DNA of 5,100 nucleotides from Victivallales bacterium (GTDB lineage Bacteria; Verrucomicrobiota; Lentisphaeria; Victivallales; JAUVCU01): assembly GCA_029934175.1 (NCBI GenBank), contig JAOZMT010000208.1, positions 1 to 5,100 on the forward strand, in the 5' to 3' direction. The first letter of the stretch is position 1. Every line of letters starts with the position of its first letter. Positions 1-4,899 of this stretch are shown one piece after another. The notes below the pieces were generated by a model. That model was not told the origin of the DNA and did not search any database. It was given only the letters and a program-made list of their open reading frames with translations. Position numbers and translations under genes: made by a program.

Positions 1-377
1 TATTGTTTCATAAAAAAGAAGATTCTTTTGAAGAATGGGACTTTTTCATCGAAATAAGCATGAAGAATAGAATCTAAAATAAACGAACAACTATCATTAT
101 CAGTTGCGTAGTGTGCAGCTTTTACATAAAGTAATTGTGCTAACTCTTCATCACCAGTGACAATACGATTATATTTTGCGTTTGTTAATAGTTTAAATGC
201 ACAAGCAGAATAACATAGTTCTTCTATGCTTTTGCTTTCTCTATTGATACAATTATAAACATACTTGTTAATTTTTTCTTCGCTTTCACCTTTCATATTT
301 CTTTCAGCTTTTGCGATAATTCCGTTAAATAATCTGTTTCTTTTTCTCATATTGAGAAAGTTGTTGTTTTTAATCAT
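1..377 (-). CDS. Partial helical-repeat (TPR-like) protein, function unknown; 3' end outside window
   Basis: An open frame of 125 visible residues runs off the left edge, so length and C-terminus are unknown. I do not recognise a family. The N-terminus is basic (MRKRNRLF), and the rest is amphipathic helix without a signal peptide. Residues 75-91 (GDEELAQLLYVKAAHYA) and 109-120 (DEKVPFFKRIF) share the D-[EK]-x-x-A...Y-x-x-A spacing of the repeat protein at 1231-2547. The two acidic starts are exactly 34 residues apart, so a related TPR-like solenoid is inferred. Start: the AAAAGGAG at 386-393 is only 2 bases from an ATG at 383 but 8 bases from the ATG at 377, which I prefer; starting at 383 would add Met-Lys. 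The leader upstream is unusually long and structured. Confidence is good for a gene and low for the fold. Confidence 0.7.
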   Translation of the reverse strand, partial: MIKNNNFLNMRKRNRLFNGIIAKAERNMKGESEEKINKYVYNCINRESKSIEELCYSACAFKLLTNAKYNRIVTGDEELAQLLYVKAAHYATDNDSCSFILDSILHAYFDEKVPFFKRIFFFMKQ

Positions 378-383
378 TTTCAT

Positions 384-672
384 GACTCCTTTTGTTGTTG
401 CGATATTCGCAGTTTTTAATATTATCCTAAACCCGTGAGATTTTAACGGCGATTTGCAACATTTCTTTCACGCTTATGTATTTAGGAAAAATTCTCGGAA
501 TACCATTTAGGTATGCCTGCGATTTTTCATAAACACCTAAGCATAAAATTAATGAGCAACTCATCCGTAAAAACCTCACGGATTCAGGATTATAACTTCT
601 ACACTGTATTTTTCAGAATAAAATACTAAATCTTATTTTTATTTCGACACCTCCTTTTTTAATATTTCGTTA
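384..672 (-). other. Long structured leader or intergenic region upstream of the partial gene
   Basis: No convincing gene lies in this stretch. Read on the minus strand from right to left, it holds an orphan Shine-Dalgarno (AAAAAAGGAGG, 650-660) followed only by GTG-TCG-AAA-TAA, then an AT-rich spacer, then the 173-base palindrome (421-593), then a small perfect hairpin TGCGA-TAT-TCGCA (399-411), and finally the Shine-Dalgarno of the 377 gene. If the motif at 678-713 carries a promoter, as copy B may, the transcript leader would be close to 300 bases. No known riboswitch core was recognised. Confidence 0.4.
421..593. repeat. 173-base full-length imperfect palindrome (MITE-like element or structured RNA)
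   Basis: The two halves are near reverse complements around position 507. Outer arms 421-449 and 565-593 match at 24 of 29 positions. Inner arms 473-492 and 522-541 match at 17 of 20. The centre is GGAATACC (497-504), loop ATTTA, GGTATGCC (510-517), 7 of 8 paired. The linking middle segments align with one small gap. Within the paired segments all six transition differences become G-U pairs only if the minus strand is transcribed. Two further transitions of the opposite polarity lie in an internal loop beside the central hairpin. It could be a non-autonomous mobile element with long terminal inverted repeats, or a hairpin RNA in the leader of the 377 gene. No transposase is present. The palindrome is directly visible; its nature is inferred. 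Confidence 0.8.
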
Positions 673-677
673 TTGAC

Positions 678-713
678 TTACTACTATAGTCAAAGATTTC
701 AATTCTTGTTTTT
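678..713 (-). repeat. Copy A of a dispersed 36-base motif
   Basis: This segment matches copy B (3076-3111) at 31 of 36 positions. On the minus strand it reads TTGAAATCTTTGACTATAG and continues TAGTAA. The TTGACT (688-693) resembles a -35 box, and together with 673-678 it forms a TTGACT...AGTCAA inverted repeat that copies B and C lack. As in copy B, a strong Shine-Dalgarno follows on the minus strand (651-660), but here no ORF comes after it. It may be a promoter or regulator site carried as a repeated leader module. Confidence 0.55.
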
Positions 714-749
714 TTTCTTAATTAAATATGATTATATTGCATAAATAAC

Positions 750-778
750 TTGAAAAAATAAGTTTTTTATGTTATATT
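750..778 (+). promoter_or_regulatory. Sigma-70-type promoter for the antitoxin gene
   Basis: TTGAAA (750-755) and TATATT (773-778) are separated by the ideal 17 bases, about 32 bases upstream of the start codon. An inverted repeat AACTT (747-751)...AAGTT (760-764) overlaps the -35 box, and AAAAAA-TAAG-TTTTTT (753-768) fills the spacer. Both fit repressor binding to this promoter. Confidence 0.65.
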
Positions 779-788
779 TATTAATAAA
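777..788. promoter_or_regulatory. Palindromic operator candidate TTTATTAATAAA
   Basis: This perfect 12-base palindrome overlaps the end of the -10 box and the expected transcription start of the antitoxin gene. Ribbon-helix-helix antitoxins usually repress their own promoter by binding such short palindromes. The assignment as operator is inference, and AT-rich DNA produces palindromes easily. Confidence 0.35.
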
Positions 789-809
789 CCAACTTAAAGG
801 AGAATATTA

Positions 810-1055
810 ATGACCACATTACAAATTAAAATGAACGATACAACACTATATAAATCGTTATCAAATGTTGCAAAGAAAGAAAACCGTTCAATTAGCCAAG
901 AAGTTGTTTATATTTTAGATAAATATTTATCTAAACCTCAACAAACTATAAACAACTCAATAGAGCAATTCTTAAATTTATCTTATGAAGATGAAAGAAG
1001 TGCTGATGAAATCATAGAAGACCAAAAGTCGATAACTACTAGAACGAAAATCTAA
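810..1055 (+). CDS. Ribbon-helix-helix (Arc/FitA-like) antitoxin, apparently orphan
   Basis: This 81-residue protein shows the N-terminal RHH plan: a beta-strand with alternating residues (TLQIKMND, 3-10), helix A (about 11-24, LYKSLSNVAKKEN) and the loop and helix B R-S-I-S-Q-E-V-V-Y-I-L (26-36), typical of antitoxins paired with VapC-type PIN RNases. The acidic tail (Y-E-D-E-R-S-A-D-E-I-I, 59-69) is the usual toxin-neutralising part. It should bind DNA as a dimer and repress its own promoter. AAAGGAG at 796-802, 7 bases before the ATG, supports the start, and the promoter at 750-778 fits. No toxin gene follows. Eight bases after the stop, a frame opens with TTG-TAT-ATA-TTA (L-Y-I-L), resembling the M-Y-I-L-D-T start of PIN toxins, and then enters the repeat at 1085. 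The partner may therefore have been lost there. The antitoxin call is firm; the toxin-loss idea is speculative. Confidence 0.8.
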   Translation: MTTLQIKMNDTTLYKSLSNVAKKENRSISQEVVYILDKYLSKPQQTINNSIEQFLNLSYEDERSADEIIEDQKSITTRTKI

Positions 1056-1084
1056 AGAGCGTTTGTATATATTAAGCATTCCAG

Positions 1085-1174
1085 TTTACCACAAAGTTGA
1101 CAAAGTCCGACACAAAGAACACAAAGTTTTTCTTTGTGAAACTTTGTGTTTAACTTTGTTTCCTCTGTGGTTAA
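1085..1174. repeat. CACAAAG/CTTTGTG dispersed inverted-repeat element
   Basis: The element starts TTTACCACAAAG and ends CTCTGTGGTTAA, so its ends are imperfect inverted copies, with repeated CAAAG/CTTTG words between. At its centre is a perfect stem, CACAAAG (1120-1126), loop TTTTT, CTTTGTG (1132-1138). It belongs to the ACCACAGAG-type intergenic repeats seen in many environmental bacterial genomes; that is from memory. It sits between two convergent genes and is near-symmetric, so it may serve as a bidirectional transcription stop. The T-runs are weak for a classical terminator. Confidence 0.75.
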
Positions 1175-1230
1175 TAGTTATTTAATTTATTTCTCCGAAT
1201 ATATAAATGTATTCCCAGTGGAGCATTTCG

Positions 1231-2547
1231 TTATTTCATCTTTTCTTCTATGTATTTATTTAACTCCTCTTGGGCTTGTATGTAAATAATACTTGCGAAC
1301 TCTTTATCTTTTAGACAGTTCGTTGCACAATCCGCAATTTCAATAAATTCTTGATAACTTTCAAGCACAGTTTCTTTCTTACATAATTCGACTGCTGATT
1401 CTAATAATTCTTTTGCCAATATTTTATCATTTAAATATTCCATTATGCTTTCTGCAATGCCAATACAATCAAAATAAAGAGAAATATCGTTTATGGCAAT
1501 CTTATAAAGCTTAATCGCCCATTTTTTGTCATTTAGACTTTTCATAATACTGTCAGCAAATGAACGATAGCATATATCATCACTTTCAATTGCAATTTTG
1601 TAAATTTTGATAGCCCATTCCTTATCATTAAAATGTTCAACAGCAGCCTCCGCAATATAATCAAAATTACTATAATTACATTTTTCAAAGGCAAGTATGT
1701 AAATCTCTCTAGCCCATTCTTTATCATTAAAATGTTCAATAATTTTTTTTGCAATGTGAATATATTCGCTGCCTGTTTTTGCTTTATCAATAGCTGACAT
1801 AAAAATACTTATTTCAAATTCTTTATTATTAAGATTGTTTGAAATATGAGAAGCAATATTTATTAAATCATAACTTGTTTCTGCTTTATCAATAGTTATT
1901 TCATAAAGACTTCTTAGCCATTCTTTATCATTAAGATTGTCTGAAATATGAGATATAATCTCCATTAAATCATAACTTGTTCCTGCTTTGTCAATTACAG
2001 TTTCGTAAATTTCTCTAGCCCATTTTTTATCATTAAGACCTTCAATAATATGAGGCACTATGTCCATTAATTCTTTACTTTTTATAGCTTTATCAATAGC
2101 TTTTTTATAAATACTTATCCCCCACTTTTTATCGCCAAGGTTTTCAATAATACTTATTGCAGTATTGTATAACTCGTAATTTGTTGTTGATTTATCAAGA
2201 GAAAGTTTATAGGTTTTAATTAAAAAATCATTGTCATTAAGTTGATGCTTAATGCATTCTGCAATTTTACACAAGTCATTACTATCTTCCGCTTTATCAA
2301 TAGCAGTCATATAAATTTCTTTACCCCATTCTTTATCATTTAAAACCCTAATTACGGAGCGTGCGACATTCATATAGCCAAACAACAACCAATAACCGTA
2401 ATTAGTCCTAGATTTAAGATTTATGAATTTTAATGATTTCTCAAAAATATCCCTTCCTAATTGCAAATTGTTATTTATTTCTATTTCCTTTATTGCTATA
2501 CTTTGATATTTAAAAAATTGTTTTCGATTGTTTATTGATATATCCAT
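1231..2547 (-). CDS. TPR-like solenoid protein with eleven ~34-residue repeats, function unknown
   Basis: This 438-residue protein has eleven tandem repeats from about residue 68 to 435, with a degenerate one before them. Each begins with a variant of L-N-D-K-[EK]-W-A, followed by a helix (R-E-I-Y-x-x-A-I-D-K-A) and a second helix (S-Y-D-L-x-x-I-A-S-H-I). The D-K positions fall near residues 71, 105, 139, 173, 207, 241, 275, 308, 340, 374 and 414; spacing is exactly 34 through the first seven, which is TPR length. No enzymatic motif, signal peptide or membrane segment is visible, so a cytoplasmic scaffold or protein-binding role is inferred. Start: AAGGAGG (2552-2558) lies 4 bases before the ATG at 2547; an ATG at 2595 would add 16 residues inside the upstream gene and lacks a site. 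The gene begins 10 bases after the 159-residue gene, so the two form an operon. The high similarity between adjacent repeats suggests expansion by duplication. Confidence 0.88.
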   Translation of the reverse strand: MDISINNRKQFFKYQSIAIKEIEINNNLQLGRDIFEKSLKFINLKSRTNYGYWLLFGYMNVARSVIRVLNDKEWGKEIYMTAIDKAEDSNDLCKIAECIKHQLNDNDFLIKTYKLSLDKSTTNYELYNTAISIIENLGDKKWGISIYKKAIDKAIKSKELMDIVPHIIEGLNDKKWAREIYETVIDKAGTSYDLMEIISHISDNLNDKEWLRSLYEITIDKAETSYDLINIASHISNNLNNKEFEISIFMSAIDKAKTGSEYIHIAKKIIEHFNDKEWAREIYILAFEKCNYSNFDYIAEAAVEHFNDKEWAIKIYKIAIESDDICYRSFADSIMKSLNDKKWAIKLYKIAINDISLYFDCIGIAESIMEYLNDKILAKELLESAVELCKKETVLESYQEFIEIADCATNCLKDKEFASIIYIQAQEELNKYIEEKMK

Positions 2548-2557
2548 GATATCCTCC

Positions 2558-3037
2558 TTAGTTTTTAATTTGATAATGTTCATCTGAGTAGTCAAATGAG
2601 CAATAATTTTTTGGTAAATTGAAATATTCTATTAATTTGTTTTCAATTTGTTTCGTTTTGCATTTTGGGCAGAGATAAATAAAGAACTGTGGTTTTATAT
2701 CGTTCAAATATATAACTCTACCTCGTGGTATTGAGTCATAATCTCTACGATGAATATTAATCCATTCTTTATTTTGCATTTTAACTTCATCCCATTTCTC
2801 GTAATGAGAATGTGGATAAATCCTGAAGTCTAATAATTTTTCAGCTTTAACAGGATTCTTTTCAGCTTTGCTAATGCTTAAAGAATCGCCAAAAATTTTA
2901 TTTAACTTCAAGTCAACCCAAAACAATCCGACTTTAGGTTCGTCTTTTGACTTCATAACATCTTTAAAGCGACCAGTCATATTTGACAAATGCACATCAT
3001 TTAAATACTCTGCAAGAATTTGCTTCATATCACACAT
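2558..3037 (-). CDS. Conserved protein of unknown function, first gene of the operon
   Basis: This 159-residue soluble protein has the look of a conserved but unnamed family. Its motifs in order are V-G-L-F-W-V-D (36-42), I-F-G-D (48-51), P-H-S-H-Y-E-K-W (75-82), I-P-R-G-R-V-I-Y (103-110), F-F-I-Y (118-121) and a C-terminal D-E-H-Y (152-155). I recall similar small proteins with the SHY...W, PRGRV.Y and HY signatures, but no experimentally assigned role, so none is given. C123-P-K-C126 is a single CxxC pair, too little for a zinc site alone. There is no signal peptide or membrane helix. GGAGGG (3045-3050), 7 bases before the ATG, fixes the start. The next gene's Shine-Dalgarno overlaps this stop codon, implying co-translation with the repeat protein. 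The conserved His, Arg and Tyr residues would fit an enzyme or nucleic-acid binder, but this is inference. Confidence 0.85.
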   Translation of the reverse strand: MCDMKQILAEYLNDVHLSNMTGRFKDVMKSKDEPKVGLFWVDLKLNKIFGDSLSISKAEKNPVKAEKLLDFRIYPHSHYEKWDEVKMQNKEWINIHRRDYDSIPRGRVIYLNDIKPQFFIYLCPKCKTKQIENKLIEYFNLPKNYCSFDYSDEHYQIKN

Positions 3038-3060
3038 AAATTTTCCCTCCTTTTGGTTTT

Positions 3061-3110
3061 AAATTTAAAATTCCTCTACTACTACAGTCAAAGATTTCAG
3101 TTTTGGTTTT
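3061..3110 (-). repeat. 50-base direct repeat, copy B
   Basis: It is identical to 3248-3297 at 47 of 50 positions, with substitutions at repeat positions 11, 31-32 and 40. It contains the CTACTACTACAGTCAA core and lies immediately upstream of the 159-residue gene. The same core occurs at 678-713. The offset between B and C is 187 bases. Confidence 0.85.
3062..3091 (-). promoter_or_regulatory. Possible promoter of the 159-residue/repeat-protein operon (motif copy B)
   Basis: On the minus strand TTGACT (3086-3091) and TAAATT (3062-3067) are 18 bases apart. Transcription would start near 3055, just ahead of the Shine-Dalgarno, giving a very short leader. The same TTGACT-18-TAAATT arrangement recurs in copy C (near 3249-3278). 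In copy A the -35-like box is kept but the -10 is not, so the promoter reading is tentative. Confidence 0.4.
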
Positions 3111-3145
3111 TAATTATTATTTTTAACTTCAAATAAAGAAATTTT

Positions 3146-3235
3146 AGGCAGAATAATTGGAAGAGTTTTTTTTATATTCTTTCTATTATTTAAATTCTAA
3201 TTTATTATTTCTAAAAAATATTAATTATTCTGCCT
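3146..3235. repeat. 90-base AT-rich element with perfect 13-base inverted ends
   Basis: AGGCAGAATAATT (3146-3158) and AATTATTCTGCCT (3223-3235) are exact reverse complements. Outside them AAAGAAA and TTTCTTT extend the symmetry. The interior is almost pure A/T and encodes nothing. It lies exactly between the two 50-base direct repeats B and C. A further half-copy of its end occurs near 5000. It could be a tiny non-autonomous element or a stem-loop; a T-run follows on the plus strand, but no plus-strand gene needs a terminator here. Confidence 0.7.
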
Positions 3236-3247
3236 TTTTTCTTTTAA

Positions 3248-3297
3248 AAATTTAAAAATCCTCTACTACTACAGTCAAGGATTTCAATTTTGGTTTT
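3248..3297 (-). repeat. 50-base direct repeat, copy C
   Basis: This is the near-identical partner of copy B, on the far side of the inverted-repeat element and just downstream of the nuclease-fusion gene. It carries the same TTGACT and TAAATT elements on the minus strand, so it could act as a second, more distal promoter for the operon. Confidence 0.8.
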
Positions 3298-3301
3298 TTA
3301 A

Positions 3302-3322
3302 TTTGAATATTGGATATTCAAA
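3302..3322 (-). other. Perfect 9-bp hairpin after the nuclease-fusion gene
   Basis: TTTGAATAT (3302-3310), loop TGG, ATATTCAAA (3314-3322) starts 4 bases past the stop codon at 3327. On the minus-strand transcript it is followed by UUAAAAAACC rather than a U-run, so it is not a standard intrinsic terminator. It may protect the mRNA 3' end. Confidence 0.5.
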
Positions 3323-3326
3323 CTCC

Positions 3327-4781
3327 TCAAATAGAAATAGGTTCGTATTGCTTTGCAACTTGTAAATTTATATCACAACGACCTAGTTTTTTAAGAACAT
3401 TATTTGCATAATTCGCAGCTAATTCTTCGGTATTGCAATCCTCGCTACGATGCAAAAGAATAATTTCTGATGTTCTTTTTCCAACAATTTGCGATAAAAC
3501 ATATCCACATTGATTATTGCTTAAATGACCCTTGTAGCCAGCAATTCTATCTTTCAAGAAATCAGGTCTTTGCGAGTTGTGCAAAGTTTTAATATCGTGA
3601 TTACTTTCGAGCATAATAATATCTGAATTTTTCATCGCTTTGATAGCTGGTTCTTGAAGAAAACCTGCATCAGTTACGATAGATATTTTTTCGCCACTGC
3701 TTTTGCATTCAACAATATATCCAACAGGAGCAATTGTATCATGTAACACTGGAATTGGAGTTACTATAAAATCAGCGACATCAATTTTATCCCATTGTCT
3801 AAATAATGAAACTTGAGCTGCATCCAGATTTACCCATTTACTTTTTGTAAAAACATTGTTATGAAGATAAACAGGGATTGATAAATTTTCGCTTAATTCT
3901 TTAGCTCCTTTAATATGGTCGCTATGTTCATGAGTGATAAAAAGAGAAGATATTTTATTTTTTGCGATTTGTGCAGAAGCTAATTTGCTCAAAATTTCAG
4001 GAGCATCAAAGCCAGCATCAATCATAATTGCACTCTTCGCAGATTCAATAACAATAGAATTCCCTTTGCTTCCACTTCCTAACACTGTAACTTTGACTTC
4101 TTTGTCTTTTTTATTACAAATATCATAAAGACGACATTTGTAAGGTTTGCTACATTGTTTGCCTGGACAAATATTTGGTGATTTATCTTGTTTCCAAGTT
4201 TCAAGAAGTTGGCAAATAGAATCTTCTACAATTGCGGAATATGCAGGTAATTTATCTGTTACATCAACAAGCTGAAAAATATCTTTAGCATTACAATTTT
4301 GTCCAGCTTTTGAGCCAGGGATAACATGCATAATGAAGCAACGATTAATATTAATTCCAGCATTTAAATAGACATATCTTTGAAAAGCTACATCATGATA
4401 ATTTACATCAGCAATAGCTCTTCCAGATTTTACTTCAATCAAATCCCATTGATCATCGCCAACTGGATTTAAAATGTCAGATTGAGCATAAAGATTTTTA
4501 AACATTAGCCCTAATTCAAAAATAGGAACTCGTTTTTCTAACAATTCTTTGCAATGAATTAAGTAATCGCTAAACGGCATTTCATTTTCGCAAGCCAAGA
4601 TTCCATTAGTATATAATTCTTGTGCTTTATCTCCAATCATGTGACCATAATCGAATAAACTAGCTGTTGCTTTTTCAAGTTTTGGAAAATTATCCCGTGC
4701 ATGTTTGTATTCCCATGCAAATTTTTGACATTTTAATCCATTCAAATAGCTGTTTTGTGATAAAAAATCGTGAGTTCTCAT
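3327..4781 (-). CDS. Fusion of Cas4/DUF2779-like PD-(D/E)XK nuclease and YycJ/WalJ-type metallo-beta-lactamase nuclease
   Basis: This 484-residue protein has two complete nuclease domains. Residues 1-222 resemble the RecB/Cas4-like part of DUF2779 proteins: L-K-C18, G-H47 in the first helix, D102 (A-Q-S-D), E116-V-K118, Q134...Y138, and C-P-G-K-Q-C with further cysteines (205, 210, 216, 222). With C18 these could bind an Fe-S cluster as in Cas4. From about residue 229 the protein is YycJ-like: V-L-G-S-G-S-K-G-N, T-H284-E-H-S-D-H289, H347, D371, G-H419-L-S-N and the late H444 with E-D-C-N-T-E-E-L. These are metal ligands of a DNA exonuclease family. Only about six residues (223-228) join the domains, as if a stop and a start codon were lost. 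AAAAGGAG (4791-4798), 9 bases upstream, supports this start over the ATG at 4820, which lacks a site. A DNA repair, recombination or defence role in the cytoplasm is inferred. No phage or CRISPR genes adjoin it. Confidence 0.88.
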   Translation of the reverse strand: MRTHDFLSQNSYLNGLKCQKFAWEYKHARDNFPKLEKATASLFDYGHMIGDKAQELYTNGILACENEMPFSDYLIHCKELLEKRVPIFELGLMFKNLYAQSDILNPVGDDQWDLIEVKSGRAIADVNYHDVAFQRYVYLNAGININRCFIMHVIPGSKAGQNCNAKDIFQLVDVTDKLPAYSAIVEDSICQLLETWKQDKSPNICPGKQCSKPYKCRLYDICNKKDKEVKVTVLGSGSKGNSIVIESAKSAIMIDAGFDAPEILSKLASAQIAKNKISSLFITHEHSDHIKGAKELSENLSIPVYLHNNVFTKSKWVNLDAAQVSLFRQWDKIDVADFIVTPIPVLHDTIAPVGYIVECKSSGEKISIVTDAGFLQEPAIKAMKNSDIIMLESNHDIKTLHNSQRPDFLKDRIAGYKGHLSNNQCGYVLSQIVGKRTSEIILLHRSEDCNTEELAANYANNVLKKLGRCDINLQVAKQYEPISI

Positions 4782-4847
4782 AATACCTGTCTCCTTTTTT
4801 GTATTTTGCATTTTTTGCAAAAAATTTAATTTAATAATACTTTATAA

Positions 4848-4863
4848 TGCATTTTGCGTGCCA
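4848..4863 (-). promoter_or_regulatory. Candidate sigma-54 (-24/-12) promoter for the nuclease fusion
   Basis: On the minus strand TGGCACGCAAAATGCA matches the RpoN consensus TGGCACG-N4-TTGCA at every fixed position but one (A for T), with the obligatory GG and GC in correct spacing. Transcription would start near 4836, giving a leader of about 55 bases. The palindrome TTTTTTGCAAAAAA (4811-4824) and repeated TGCATTTT words lie just downstream. No enhancer site was identified. A sigma-70 alternative with a TATAAA box (4840-4845) is possible. Confidence 0.45.
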
Positions 4864-4899
4864 AATATTATTTATTTTAAATTTAAGGAAGAAAGGTCG

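Noticed and set aside
427..564. A 45-codon minus-strand ORF through the palindrome (starts MSCSLILCLGVYEKSQ)
   Set aside because: Both ends of the ORF lie in the inverted-repeat arms, its only upstream purine run (GAGG) is part of that repeat, and it looks like a by-product of the palindrome. A conserved homologue would change this.
1542..1790. An 82-codon minus-strand ORF
   Set aside because: It lies wholly inside the repeat-protein gene in another frame, and its repeated content simply mirrors the 34-residue repeats.
2868..3062. A 64-codon plus-strand ORF
   Set aside because: It is antisense to the start of the 159-residue gene, has no ribosome-binding site and no recognisable protein character.
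3061..3297. The repeated CTACTACTACAG units as a CRISPR array, or as Cas12a-type repeats
   Set aside because: There are only two near copies 187 bases apart, the intervening DNA is an inverted-repeat element rather than unique spacers of even length, and there is no TTTCTACT...GTAGA stem or cas gene set. The Cas4-like domain in the neighbouring gene is fused to a metallo-beta-lactamase and is not evidence of CRISPR.
3302..3322. The hairpin after the nuclease gene as a rho-independent terminator
   Set aside because: On the relevant strand it is followed by an A-rich stretch, not a U-run, and its stem is AT-rich.
3934..4128. A 64-codon plus-strand ORF
   Set aside because: It is antisense to the start of the metallo-beta-lactamase domain; the coding evidence on the minus strand is decisive.
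3327..4781. Reading the C-terminal domain as a beta-lactamase or RNase Z
   Set aside because: The V-L-G-S-G-S-K-G-N start and the late H...E-D-C-N-T-E-E-L motif fit YycJ/WalJ proteins better; antibiotic hydrolases have a signal peptide and different ligand spacing, and RNase Z has its own exosite motifs.
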